64,000 bases of DNA from an uncultured Ignavibacteria bacterium (GCA_937974175.1 CALJIG010000056.1:1-64000); one strand, 5' to 3'. Numbered from the stretch's first letter, positions 8,031 to 16,784 are shown. Notes: generated by a model from the sequence alone, not told the origin. A program made the numbers and translations.

Positions 8031-8071
8031 ATAGCAGAGGCAAGTAATTTGTCTCTGCTATTTTTTTTTTT
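8031..8071 (+). terminator. Rho-independent terminator of the first disordered-protein unit
   Basis: ATAGCAGAG, 13-base loop, CTCTGCTAT, then an uninterrupted run of eleven T. It is the clearest terminator in the cluster and separates the 5.9-8.0 kb unit from the 8.2-11.3 kb unit. Confidence 0.9.
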
Positions 8072-8174
8072 GCCAAAACTCCGAAGTAAATCAATTGACA
8101 GCCCTGTCGCAACTCCGTTCATAATAGTCATATCAAAGTTAATAAACGTTTAAAAATGAACGAAAAATGAGCTT

Positions 8175-8193
8175 TTTACGGGCACGTTCCTTG
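8175..8193 (+). promoter_or_regulatory. Possible sigma-54-like promoter
   Basis: GGGCACGTTCCTTGAGG resembles the sigma-54 consensus TGGCACG-N4-TTGC with one mismatch in each half. It lies about 40 bases upstream of ATG 8231, a suitable distance. A TTGACA at 8095-8100 is present but has no well-spaced -10. Not verified. Confidence 0.35.
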
Positions 8194-8230
8194 AGGTAAG
8201 TAAGGTTAACTAAACGAAAGGAGAAGCAAA

Positions 8231-8449
8231 ATGTATAATCCACAAACGCCAAACCGACCTAAAAGTACTCAGCAAAAACAGGAGCCAAATGCAAGAATTG
8301 CAAAGCAGCCATCGGGCCAAAGGGGTCCGAACAATAAAAATGTACTAAACAGCGATGTAACTACACAATATCAAAACGGCAAACAAAAAATGCCTCAAGA
8401 CCAACGAAGTGAAATTTTAAGGGAAAACCATCAAAAGGCGATAAAATGA
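8231..8449 (+). CDS. Small Gln/Asn/Lys-rich disordered protein
   Basis: 72 residues, strongly Asn/Gln/Pro/Lys-rich, with one Tyr near each end of the first half. The start has the best Shine-Dalgarno of the cluster (AAAGGAG, 7 bases from ATG 8231). It leads the second transcription unit, immediately after a candidate promoter. Its stop overlaps the next start as ATGA. No known domain. Confidence 0.6.
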   Translation: MYNPQTPNRPKSTQQKQEPNARIAKQPSGQRGPNNKNVLNSDVTTQYQNGKQKMPQDQRSEILRENHQKAIK

Positions 8450-8658
8450 AATTTATAGATTCTAAAGTACCCGTAAAACATCAGCAGACCGTAAAAGAAA
8501 GGGAAGATAACGGCGCTAAAATGAGCGATGAAAAGGAGATAAATGATCAAATGAGGGCAGAATACAGCGGCGAAGGTCAGGTAAAAAAAGCTGAAAAACT
8601 GAACGAAAAGGAAAGAAACAGAACTGAAGGCAGTAAATTAAATGACGAAGAAGTTTAA
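8446..8658 (+). CDS. Small charged disordered protein
   Basis: 70 residues beginning within the previous stop codon (ATGA overlap), which implies translational coupling. Lys and Glu dominate; a short MKFIDSKVPVKHQQ start is the only less charged part. AEYSGEGQVKKAEKLNEKER resembles hydrophilin sequence. Function unknown. Confidence 0.55.
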   Translation: MKFIDSKVPVKHQQTVKEREDNGAKMSDEKEINDQMRAEYSGEGQVKKAEKLNEKERNRTEGSKLNDEEV

Positions 8659-8675
8659 ATTATAAAGTATAAGAA

Positions 8676-8912
8676 ATGGAAAACCAGACAGAAGTAAAAA
8701 AAGCGGATGAAGTAAAGAAACATGAACCGCTAAAAGAAGAAAAGGATAATTCAAAAGATGAATTCGGTCATGCATCGGCAGAAGCTTATATGGATAAAAA
8801 TAAACCTCAGAACTTAGAAGAGAAGGAAAAAAAGGAAGAGGTTATATGGCATGAAGAAAAGGAAGGCAAGGATTCAGTTCAGGAATCGGATAAAGGCAGC
8901 CGGGGAATTTAA
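8676..8912 (+). CDS. Small acidic/lysine-rich disordered protein
   Basis: 78 residues, about half of them Lys or Glu. HASAEAYMDKNKPQ and VIWHEEKEGKD are the only segments with aromatic residues. It follows the previous gene by 17 bases in the same unit. There are no cysteines or membrane segments. Confidence 0.5.
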   Translation: MENQTEVKKADEVKKHEPLKEEKDNSKDEFGHASAEAYMDKNKPQNLEEKEKKEEVIWHEEKEGKDSVQESDKGSRGI

Positions 8913-8931
8913 TAACTTAAATCATTATAAA

Positions 8932-9300
8932 ATGGAAGACAAAGAGCCAGATAAAAAGACTGATAAAAGAGATGCATCAAATAATATCGTAAGCGCAGAA
9001 GCCGATATTTCAGATATAAATAAAGGAAGAAGAGAGAAGCCCTCGGGAGATATGGTTGATGAGCGGCTTCCTGAGAATAACAGAAATCATCAATGGAAAC
9101 AGAAGGATTCGGAGTTTATGGAGCAAGATGAAATTTTAAATCATGAAAGGGCTGCGAGTGATAATCCCGGTAAGAACGGAAGAAATGCAGAAGGTGAATT
9201 TTCTGATAACTCAAAACAAGAGCCGACAGTACCGGATGATTTTTACGATAATCAAGTAGAGGAATCAACTGAATCAAAAAAAATTAAAGCAATAAATTAG
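8932..9300 (+). CDS. Hydrophilic disordered protein, 122 residues
   Basis: I start it at ATG 8932 because the longer reading from 8851 runs inside the previous gene and has unlike composition. It is Asp/Glu/Asn/Lys-rich throughout, with motifs DMVDERLPENNRNHQWKQK and PDDFYDNQVEEST. Overall charge is near neutral to acidic. It ends just before a structured non-coding element. Confidence 0.5.
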   Translation: MEDKEPDKKTDKRDASNNIVSAEADISDINKGRREKPSGDMVDERLPENNRNHQWKQKDSEFMEQDEILNHERAASDNPGKNGRNAEGEFSDNSKQEPTVPDDFYDNQVEESTESKKIKAIN

Positions 9301-9328
9301 AACTATAAAATGATCACTGAATCAATTG

Positions 9329-9384
9329 TCGCTACGGAGCCGGTGAGCCGCTAAAGGGAGTATTTCGATCCCTCCCCGCAGCGA
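9329..9384 (+). ncRNA. Structured 56-base element between small genes
   Basis: TCGCTACGG (9329-9337) pairs with CCGCAGCGA (9376-9384) with one mismatch. Inside are a GC-rich CGGAGCCGGTGAGCCG segment and a GGGA/TCCC hairpin. It is much more GC-rich than its surroundings and lies about 30 bases before ATG 9414. It could be a cis-regulatory RNA or an internal processing/attenuation hairpin. I cannot name a class. Confidence 0.4.
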
Positions 9385-9413
9385 TGTTATTAAGTTAAAT
9401 CACCTTGCCAGCT

Positions 9414-9572
9414 ATGAAAAATCAAATAACTTACTTTCCTGAAAACGATACTGATATAAAAGAAACCAAAAAATCCGAAAACAATCGTACAGGATATCAA
9501 ATTTTAACCAAGCTTGATGCTAATGATAGAAGCAGAGGATTATCTTACTTTGCTGTTTCTACGTTTCAATAA
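9414..9572 (+). CDS. 52-residue small protein after the structured element
   Basis: Translates as a Lys/Asn/Asp-rich N-terminal half, then a more ordinary tail TKLDANDRSRGLSYFAVSTFQ. It is less disordered than its neighbours. The position directly downstream of the hairpin element suggests that element controls it. Length and coding status are uncertain. Confidence 0.35.
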   Translation: MKNQITYFPENDTDIKETKKSENNRTGYQILTKLDANDRSRGLSYFAVSTFQ

Positions 9573-9769
9573 TGCAATTAAAACTGCCACATTTGTCATT
9601 ATTTGAATAGGCATTGTCATATCAGTAAAATTACCCCTGAGAATCACATTTACAAATACTTTGTTTCTGAACCAAATTTAAAGTTCTTGACGTAAGGAAG
9701 AATTTAATTAAACAGAATCAACGGTATACAGCTTGTAATTAAAGATTATAGATATTAACTAAATAGACA

Positions 9770-10093
9770 ATGGAAGATAGAGAAAAACAATCGAACCCTG
9801 CTTTAACAAAAGGAAAAACACCTGAAAATCTTACAGCATCGCTTGATAAAGAACATAATAGCGCGGAACCGTTACACACTTCACAGGCAAACCGAGATGA
9901 GGTAAAAGAATTGAACGGCGGAACACCGGAAGATACTCCCGAAAGCAATTCAAAAATTGAAAATTATCTCGGAAGCGAAAAATTGGATGAAAAGCTATCG
10001 ACTCAAACGGAAAAACATCAGGACGATATGAGACAATCTGAAATAGATAAAAACGTAAGTAACAAAGTTCCGGAAACTCCGGACGTTTTATAA
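9770..10093 (+). CDS. Acidic disordered protein, 107 residues
   Basis: Glu/Asp/Lys/Asn/Thr-rich, with GGTPEDTPESNSKIENYLGS in the middle and PETPDVL at the end. The only predicted order is short helix around EKLDEKLSTQTEKHQDD. About 200 bases of AT-rich non-coding sequence precede it; a TTGACG at 9687-9692 might be part of a promoter. No known family. Confidence 0.5.
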   Translation: MEDREKQSNPALTKGKTPENLTASLDKEHNSAEPLHTSQANRDEVKELNGGTPEDTPESNSKIENYLGSEKLDEKLSTQTEKHQDDMRQSEIDKNVSNKVPETPDVL

Positions 10094-10140
10094 GAATACC
10101 CGAACAGAAAATACCATTACTGAGAACATAGATAAAAGCT

Positions 10141-10521
10141 ATGAAAGACGCAGAACTAAATAACAGAAGCCATACAGATTCGGAATGGAACTGGATTAAA
10201 CAGAACGCAGGTCACTACAGAGACAATGTCAGGAATTTGATAGGCAATGAAAGAGTAAGAGTTACTTTTTCAGGTAAGATGGAAGACTCAACAGAAATTC
10301 CCTCAAAAGAATCTACTCAGACAAATTATTATAAACACCAGGTGAATAAACAAACGGCAAACAGAACTGAGCAAAACAACGATAAAATTATAAATGATAA
10401 ACCGGTAAGAGAAACTCCTCAGCAGGAAATAGAAAATCCTGAACCTCCTCAAAAACCGGAAAAAGGTAACGGCGGAGAAGAGAAGAAGGATAAACCGGAA
10501 ATAAGATACAATTTAGAATAA
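10141..10521 (+). CDS. Disordered protein with GNERVRVTF motif and Pro-rich tail
   Basis: 126 residues. An N-terminal SEWNWIKQNAGHYRDNVRNL may form a short helix and is unusually aromatic for this cluster. GNERVRVTFSGKME follows, matching GNERIEIKFTDRAG of the 7198 protein. The tail has Pro-Glu repeats, then GNGGEEKKDKPEIRYNLE, matching the NGG-RY ending of that paralogue. The shared architecture suggests a real, selected family. Function unknown. Confidence 0.55.
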   Translation: MKDAELNNRSHTDSEWNWIKQNAGHYRDNVRNLIGNERVRVTFSGKMEDSTEIPSKESTQTNYYKHQVNKQTANRTEQNNDKIINDKPVRETPQQEIENPEPPQKPEKGNGGEEKKDKPEIRYNLE

Positions 10522-10543
10522 ATAAAAATCAAAATTATAGCAA

Positions 10544-10690
10544 ATGAATACGGATACAAAAGTAAGTAAGAAAGAATTTGAGAATGAAAACGCAGAAGAA
10601 GCTTTGATAAAAAAAATACCTGTAGAAGGTGTGAATATAGATGAAGATAAAAAGGAAACAGGCGAAGATAAAGAAGATGAAGAGGACTAA
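10544..10690 (+). CDS. 48-residue acidic disordered peptide
   Basis: Translates from ATG 10544 to TAA 10688. Rich in Glu, Asp and Lys, ending in an acidic run (GEDKEDEED). It lies 22 bases after the preceding gene with the same direction and composition, so I treat it as part of the unit despite its size. Confidence 0.45.
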   Translation: MNTDTKVSKKEFENENAEEALIKKIPVEGVNIDEDKKETGEDKEDEED

Positions 10691-10778
10691 GTAAAAGGAG
10701 TACTTATATTTTATGTAAAGGATCTTATCGGATAAGAAAGGCAAGGGGTTCTTAACCGGTAATCAAAAAAGGGAAAAA

Positions 10779-11318
10779 ATGAGTGGCATATTCGGAGGAT
10801 ATCTTGATTCAGATGGAAATTATTCCATCCCGCATCTTGAAGTTGATAAGTATATCAAACTTAAAAATTTTAAAATAAATTTAAACAAAAAGGCAGGGAA
10901 ACAAATGGAAGAAACAATCAAAGCAGTTACCGGTATCGGAGTTCCTGACGGGGATGGAGGCTCGTTAGAGCGGGAAGAAAGAAAAGATGAATTGACCACA
11001 GAAGAAAATGAAGATGCTGCAGTTGAAGTTGATGAAGACGAAGAAGATATAAATCCTTTGGAAGATGAAGGCGATTGGGCTGAAAATCCTGATGAGAATG
11101 GTTTGACAGCAGCAAGAGGAAATTCACTCGGCAATGATACAGATAACAGAAGAGATAATGAAAGTATTGAAGGCGCGTTAAATAATCCGGGAGTAATAGC
11201 ATCTGGTGGCGGTAATGTATCTATGTTGAAGTATTTTAATATTGAGTTTTATGAAAGCGAAGAGGGCAACAGAACCATTGGCTGCGGCGCATCTACAGAA
11301 GATACTTATACTCTTTAG
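10779..11318 (+). CDS. Acidic protein, last gene of the disordered cluster
   Basis: 179 residues, the longest of the set. The N-terminus (MSGIFGGYLDSDGNYSIPHL) and C-terminus (MLKYFNIEFYESEEGNRTIG) look foldable. The middle is a Glu/Asp-rich stretch (about 60-105). It ends before a long hairpin terminator. With ordered ends and an acidic linker it differs from the others and may be the interaction hub, but that is speculation. Confidence 0.55.
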   Translation: MSGIFGGYLDSDGNYSIPHLEVDKYIKLKNFKINLNKKAGKQMEETIKAVTGIGVPDGDGGSLEREERKDELTTEENEDAAVEVDEDEEDINPLEDEGDWAENPDENGLTAARGNSLGNDTDNRRDNESIEGALNNPGVIASGGGNVSMLKYFNIEFYESEEGNRTIGCGASTEDTYTL

Positions 11319-11395
11319 GATTTAAAATTGGAGAATTTCTTTAATCCATTTTTCTTGAATCAATTTTTCTTCATTCGATTTTATTCATTCGATTA

Positions 11396-11470
11396 AGGAA
11401 AATCCGTATTCAGATTTCTCAAGTTGGGGTTTGGGATTGATGATAAGTACACGGATTTTCCTTTTCTTTT
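11396..11470. terminator. Long bidirectional stem-loop terminator
   Basis: AAGGAAAATCCGT pairs with ACGGATTTTCCTT across a 40-base loop, followed by TTCTTTT on the plus strand. It lies between the end of the disordered-protein unit and the convergent SDR gene. Confidence 0.65.
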
Positions 11471-11473
11471 ATA

Positions 11474-12166
11474 CTATTTTTTGGGGTTAGTTGGGCGAAG
11501 CTCTATTTCAGATATAGTTGCATTTACAGGAAGATTCGCAGCTAAGTAACATGACTCTGCAATATCTTCCGCTGAAAGAATGGAATCACGGCTTGAATTT
11601 AGTATTGTACCCGGTGCATCAAAGAAATGAGTATCAACAGAGCCAGGGCAAATTGTAGTAACTCTCACATTGTGCTTACGGACTTCCATAAAAAGCGAAC
11701 CTGATAAACCGATTACAGCATGCTTGGTTGCCGAGTAAATTGAAGCGCTTGGCACTGCGCTTTTTCCTGCAATAGAAGCTATATTTATTATTGTTCCTGC
11801 TTGTTTTTCAATCATTGACTTCAATGCATATCTGCAGCAAAGATATAATCCGCGGACGTTCACAGCAAACATAGCATCAAAATCTTCAGTCTTAGAATCA
11901 ACTAAATTAGCAAATAATCCAAAGCCTGCATTATTGATTAAAACATCAATTTGACCATGTTTTTCGATAACTTTTTCAAAAAGATTCTTTACATCTTCTT
12001 CTTTTGATACATCAGTCGTAATAAATTCATAATCGGGGCTGCTTATGGGTTTTTTATCAGTCCTTGAGCCGTTGATAACGATATAGCCGTTAGCAATGAA
12101 TTTCATTGCAGCGGCATGACCGATGCCTGAAGATGCACCTGTGATTATACAAATCTTTTTATCCAT
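11474..12166 (-). CDS. Short-chain dehydrogenase/reductase
   Basis: Classical SDR of 230 residues: cofactor motif TGASSGIGH at the N-terminus, NNAG, and the catalytic S/Y-x3-K as SIYSATKHAV. Such enzymes oxidise or reduce alcohols, ketones or sugars with NAD(P); the substrate cannot be read from sequence. It is cytoplasmic, monocistronic, convergent with the disordered cluster, and followed by a shared terminator. It is paralogous to the SDR at 18172-18873. Confidence 0.9.
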   Translation of the reverse strand: MDKKICIITGASSGIGHAAAMKFIANGYIVINGSRTDKKPISSPDYEFITTDVSKEEDVKNLFEKVIEKHGQIDVLINNAGFGLFANLVDSKTEDFDAMFAVNVRGLYLCCRYALKSMIEKQAGTIINIASIAGKSAVPSASIYSATKHAVIGLSGSLFMEVRKHNVRVTTICPGSVDTHFFDAPGTILNSSRDSILSAEDIAESCYLAANLPVNATISEIELRPTNPKK

Positions 12167-12235
12167 TGTTGAATTTGAATTATTGAAAATTGCCTGAATT
12201 TTAACTGAAAACGAAGGATTATTGAGTGGAAAGTG

Positions 12236-12309
12236 TATGCCCGACTGGAATCGAACCAGTAACCTACAGCTTAGAAGGCTGTTGCTCTATCCGATTGAGC
12301 TACGGGCAC
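12236..12309 (-). tRNA. tRNA-Arg (anticodon UCU)
   Basis: The reverse strand folds as a cloverleaf: acceptor GTGCCCG/CGGGCAT, D-arm GCTC/GAGC, anticodon stem ACAGC/GCTGT with loop CTTCTAA, and T-arm ACTGG-TTCGATT-CCAGT. Anticodon TCT reads AGA/AGG. Discriminator base is A; CCA is not encoded. Confidence 0.95.
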
Positions 12310-12892
12310 ATTTTTGTACAATAACAAAAATACGAAATTTGAAGTCTTTTTGCAAACTCATAATTTGGTATGAAATCGCATGTGTCGGTGTTTCTGATTT
12401 TTCGAAATAAATAAATGTTTTATCAAATAATCAAGTTTTTGGTAAAATTAAAAAAAATTGATAAAACAAATAATTAGTGCGCAAATTTTCTGTGGTTATA
12501 TAAAATTGTTTTTATGTTTTTATAGACCTTTAAGATTTTAAGTTACTTTTGTATGTAACTCAAAAATTTTTTATTCTCAAAGAAATCAGAATTTTGAATC
12601 TTTTAATAAAAAATTTCTAAATTAGATTATCAGTTCAGAAAGTCATTTCAGAAAAAGCGAGTGAACAATATTTTTGAAATTATACGATAATTAAATATCA
12701 TTTTTTTAAAATTTTGTCAGCATAAAAAATAGTTTTTAATGAATTAAATGAAGATTTAAGGTTAAATTTATTTTTTTGAATTAAACACATTTCCGTTAAT
12801 AAATCTGTTTATAATAGTATTATTATATTGATTAAGTAATTCTATCATGTTAGCTTCAAAATTGTATAAGCAAAATTTAAATTTTCCAAGCT
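12310..12892. other. AT-rich intergenic region
   Basis: 583 bases of very AT-rich DNA between the tRNA and the T9SS cargo gene. I see no ORF, hairpin with T-run or repeat. It presumably holds the divergent promoters; TATAATAG near 12810 is a possible -10. Confidence 0.5.
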
Positions 12893-15073
12893 ATGAAAAG
12901 ATTAGTTTACTTTTTAATCATTACCCTTCTGTTTTCATTTTTCAATAAGTCAGATTTATTTGCAGATTCAACTTTCGTCACAACGTTAAAAATCGGTAAG
13001 CTGGGCGGAGCAGTACGCGATATGAAATTTGTCACTGCATCAACGGGATATTGCGTTGGTGATGATATTTCATTTACAACTAATATTTTCATTGCTAAAA
13101 CAACAGATGCGGGAAACTCATGGCAGACAATTACTCCTGCAGGATTAACACGCGGGCTTACAGCGCTTGATTTCATTAATGCAACTACCGGGATTGCAGT
13201 AGGAAATGCTGGACTTATTCTACGCACTACTAACGGCGGAACAAACTGGACTACAATAGATATCTCACCGTACAACGGCGATATTTCCGACATAACTTTT
13301 TCAGGAACAGATACAGCTTATGCATGCGGAGCAAGTATAACTTCAATGCCGACATCTACAGTTTTTAAAACTGTTAACGGAGGATTAAACTGGACGACAA
13401 TAAATACGGGATACAGCAGCTCGCGCTCTATTGTTGAGTTGTTCGGTAATCAGACTGTAATCTGTTCAGGTAATAGCGGAGTATTTATCCGCTCTACAAA
13501 CGGCGGCACTACGTGGGACTCTCTAAGGTTCGGAACACAGGCATTTAACGGAATGAAAAAAACCGGCAGCAATACATTGTGGGCAGTGGGGAATTCACAG
13601 GTAGTTTATAAATCTACAAACCGTGGATTAAATTTTACATTAGCATTAGATAACGGTCCCTCACCACTGTACTCTGTGGATTTTCTTGATTCACTTAAAG
13701 GATTTATAGTCGGTTCTAACGGAGTAAATTATATTACTTCTAACGGCGGAGTTAGCTGGGATTCATTATCAGCAGCGCAGTTAACTGCTCAGGTTTTATT
13801 TTGCGCTAATTATAAAAGCTCAACAGAAATTTTTGCAGCAGGGCAGCAGGGAACAATAATGAAAAGCTCTAACGGCGGTACGGTTTGGGATTATGTTGAA
13901 AGCTCAAACAGATTTCATGCAATAGACCATAACGGCTCTATCCCGACATTTATGGTAGCTGTTGGTTGGCGTGGTGCTATAATAAAATCGGGAAACTCGG
14001 GAACAAACTGGACGTTTATGAAAGCAGCGCAGGGCTTTGAATTATACGATGTAAAAGTTTTTGATGCAAGTAATTTTTATATCTGCGGCGGCGGCGGTAC
14101 ATTCGGTATTACAACAAACGGCGGCACAACTTTTACCTATAGAAATACTCCCGTAGTTTCTGCTACTAACAGAACAATGTATTGGTTTAATTTAAATGAA
14201 GGCTATTGCGCAGGTGATAACGGCGAACTTTATTATACAACAAATGCAGGAGTAAGCTGGGCATCGCAGCTAAGCTGGGGCGCATCTAATAATGACATAG
14301 AAGATGTTATGTTCATTAACGGAACTACCGGCTATGTATGCGGGCAGCTTGGAAGAGTAGCCAAGACAACAAACCGCACGACATGGGACAGCACGGGAAT
14401 AACACATCCTACAACGGCATACGTTTACGAATTAAAGTATATCGCACCAAATAAATTATATGCCGGAAGCCAGAACGGATGTATATTCGGTTCAACAAAC
14501 AATGGCGCAACTTGGACACTTGCAAATGATACTACAGGACACGCCGGAGTAAATATATATAGTTTTGATTATCAGTTTGGAAGGGGAATAGCAACAGGTA
14601 CTAAGGGCAGAATATTCAGATTGCAGGATAACTCACCTAATTGGATTTTAACACAGAATAATTTTTCAGGACCAAACGGAACCGTATTAGATTTCTGGGG
14701 ATTCAGAATGATAACAGCTAACGGAGGATATTTGTGTGGATATCAGGGAGGTTTATTTTACATTGGCATTAATCCTCCTGTAAGGATTATTAACGGCAGC
14801 GAAATTGTTACAAAGTATTCATTGGAACAGAATTATCCGAATCCATTTAATCCGTCTACTACAATTAAGTTTGCAATACCTGCTAATGAATTTGTGAAGA
14901 TAACAGTATTTGATATAAGCGGCAGGGAAGTGCAGAAGCTGGTAAATGAAAATTTAACAGCAGGAGTATATGAAACTGATTTTAACGGAGCAAATCTTTC
15001 GAGCGGAACATATTTTTATAAGATAGAGACCAATTCATTCTCCGATACAAAGAAAATGATATTGGTGAAGTAG
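12893..15073 (+). CDS. T9SS-secreted YCF48/BNR-repeat beta-propeller protein
   Basis: 726 residues. A signal peptide (MKRLVYFLIITLLFSFF) is followed by roughly a dozen repeats with the pattern TTNGGTNW...S.T.G-VG, typical of YCF48-like/BNR propellers. The C-terminus is a type A T9SS sorting domain: NYPNPFNPSTTIKF, then GREVQKL, ending FSDTKKMILVK. It should be exported by Sec, then secreted and anchored by the SprA-containing machinery encoded in this window. The binding partner is unknown. A bidirectional terminator follows. Confidence 0.88.
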   Translation: MKRLVYFLIITLLFSFFNKSDLFADSTFVTTLKIGKLGGAVRDMKFVTASTGYCVGDDISFTTNIFIAKTTDAGNSWQTITPAGLTRGLTALDFINATTGIAVGNAGLILRTTNGGTNWTTIDISPYNGDISDITFSGTDTAYACGASITSMPTSTVFKTVNGGLNWTTINTGYSSSRSIVELFGNQTVICSGNSGVFIRSTNGGTTWDSLRFGTQAFNGMKKTGSNTLWAVGNSQVVYKSTNRGLNFTLALDNGPSPLYSVDFLDSLKGFIVGSNGVNYITSNGGVSWDSLSAAQLTAQVLFCANYKSSTEIFAAGQQGTIMKSSNGGTVWDYVESSNRFHAIDHNGSIPTFMVAVGWRGAIIKSGNSGTNWTFMKAAQGFELYDVKVFDASNFYICGGGGTFGITTNGGTTFTYRNTPVVSATNRTMYWFNLNEGYCAGDNGELYYTTNAGVSWASQLSWGASNNDIEDVMFINGTTGYVCGQLGRVAKTTNRTTWDSTGITHPTTAYVYELKYIAPNKLYAGSQNGCIFGSTNNGATWTLANDTTGHAGVNIYSFDYQFGRGIATGTKGRIFRLQDNSPNWILTQNNFSGPNGTVLDFWGFRMITANGGYLCGYQGGLFYIGINPPVRIINGSEIVTKYSLEQNYPNPFNPSTTIKFAIPANEFVKITVFDISGREVQKLVNENLTAGVYETDFNGANLSSGTYFYKIETNSFSDTKKMILVK

Positions 15074-15100
15074 TTTATAAATATATCTTATTCTTTTCGT

Positions 15101-15140
15101 AAAAGACCTGATTTTTGTTTAACAAAATCAGGTCTTTTTA
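15101..15140. terminator. Bidirectional rho-independent terminator
   Basis: AAAGACCTGATTTT and AAAATCAGGTCTTTTT flank an 8-base loop between two convergent genes; T-runs occur on both strands. Confidence 0.92.
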
Positions 15141-16594
15141 TTTAGCTTTGCCATTTTTGTTAAAATATATTGTTTGTGCATAAATCTTTTTTCCTGTAAT
15201 GCCTCTTTGTATATCCATTCATCGGGCTTTTCATTTTTTTCCGCGCATCTGATAACTTCTGCAAAAAATTTTATTGATACCTGTACAGGATGCAAAAGCA
15301 GGTCGGGCATTTCATTGCTATCGTTATAAAACTGTCTTATAGATTGAAGTGCGGAGAGCGCGCTTTCATACCAGCCGAGTTCTATATAGTTCATCATATA
15401 ATGGAAACGCACATTAATTTTTTCAATTATATCTATCATTTTTACTTTGCTAAGATAATCCAGTGATTCTTCAAATTTCTCCAGCTTGAAACTTAAAATC
15501 CCTCTGGCGTAATTTTCAGAATCGAACTGCTGATCTTTTGCAAGATATTTTACGTATTCATTTAAAAAGTTTTCCGCCCAGTCATATTTCTGAAGAGTGA
15601 TAGCCGAAGTAAAAATATCTTTGAACGTTCCGATATTGAATGCATGAAGATTATCATCGGGATAAATATTAAGACTTGTCATAAGCTCTGCATATTGTAT
15701 AACATCTTCATAATAAATTTTATTCCGTTGAATCATATTAGATAAAACAAGATGAATCATTCTGATAAGATATTGATTCTGGTCAAGCTTTTTTACTTTA
15801 TGCAGTATGCTCAGCATTTCATTTTTAAACTCAAGATATTTTTCATCATCAATTTCATGTGTCTGATAATAGTTAAAGAGATAATGCAGTTTCAGATAAG
15901 GGGTGTATTCATGGTTAATGCTTTTGAAGTAGTCTATAATTTTTTCCGTATCAATAGATGATGCTACGACTTTCAGAATAGGGTTTTCATCCATCTTATA
16001 CATTTTGTGATTCATAACATCGTAGAAAGAAAGCTGCAAAATATTTGTAAGGAAAAAAATTATCAGTTTTTCTATTAGCTCAATATCACATTTAAGGTAT
16101 TCAGGCGAGCCGTGCAAACGCATAAATCCCAGATTATGTGCATGATGAACATTCAGACGGTAAAGGTAGTGGAACCTGTCAGCAATCGAAAGCAATCCGT
16201 CATCGTGTTCATTCAGACTTTTTGCAATAACCTTTTCAGATATTTTATTCAGATTTCTTTCAGTCAATCCGAAAGTAATATATATATCCAGCTCCTGCTT
16301 ATTCCTTGCAATTTCTTCGTAACCAATAAATTTTTTTAACAGGTTAGAAAATTCCGAATACAGATTTTTAATTCTTTTCTCACTGTAAGCTTCTGAAGGA
16401 TATAGTCTTTTATAAACTCTTTCAAAACTTAAAGAATCTTCCTTAAAATCGGGATATGACTTCACTACTAAGTTAAAAATTTTATCCTGAGTGCGTGATG
16501 TATTGAAATAAGGTGATTTGAGAAACTCACCGAAGCGTTTCAGTTCGGTTTTACTGAGAGATTTAAGTATTTCTATGGTCTGATTTGTAAGCAT
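15128..16594 (-). CDS. Conserved 490-residue alpha-helical protein (paralogue 1)
   Basis: 488 residues, no signal peptide, helical throughout, with weak TPR-like helix pairs in the C-terminal half. The N-terminus (LSKTELKRFGEFLKSPYFN) matches FAPSELKEFEQFLKSPYFV of the protein at 22230, and the two align over their whole length. I recognise this only as an uncharacterised family. Both copies sit beside T9SS cargo genes. A cytoplasmic scaffold role is possible but unsupported. Confidence 0.75.
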   Translation of the reverse strand: MLTNQTIEILKSLSKTELKRFGEFLKSPYFNTSRTQDKIFNLVVKSYPDFKEDSLSFERVYKRLYPSEAYSEKRIKNLYSEFSNLLKKFIGYEEIARNKQELDIYITFGLTERNLNKISEKVIAKSLNEHDDGLLSIADRFHYLYRLNVHHAHNLGFMRLHGSPEYLKCDIELIEKLIIFFLTNILQLSFYDVMNHKMYKMDENPILKVVASSIDTEKIIDYFKSINHEYTPYLKLHYLFNYYQTHEIDDEKYLEFKNEMLSILHKVKKLDQNQYLIRMIHLVLSNMIQRNKIYYEDVIQYAELMTSLNIYPDDNLHAFNIGTFKDIFTSAITLQKYDWAENFLNEYVKYLAKDQQFDSENYARGILSFKLEKFEESLDYLSKVKMIDIIEKINVRFHYMMNYIELGWYESALSALQSIRQFYNDSNEMPDLLLHPVQVSIKFFAEVIRCAEKNEKPDEWIYKEALQEKRFMHKQYILTKMAKLNKKT

Positions 16595-16784
16595 TTCAGC
16601 AGGATAAAATTTGAAACTAAACTACTATTTAACAATAAAATAGCCGGAGATTTTTTATCGCTTTAACAGGATTTTCAGCTTATTTCTTTTTGTATTCAAT
16701 ATAGGTAAATAATATCTTGAATGAAATTAATTTTTAAAAATAAAATCACCCCGGCAAACAAAATTATGGAAAAAGCTTTAATAC

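Noticed and set aside
9329..9384. c-di-AMP (ydaO) riboswitch
   Set aside because: A short CGGAG...CCGCTAAA segment is reminiscent, but the element is too short and I cannot match the full consensus.
12222..12410. 62-codon plus-strand ORF over the tRNA
   Set aside because: It reads through the antisense of tRNA-Arg.
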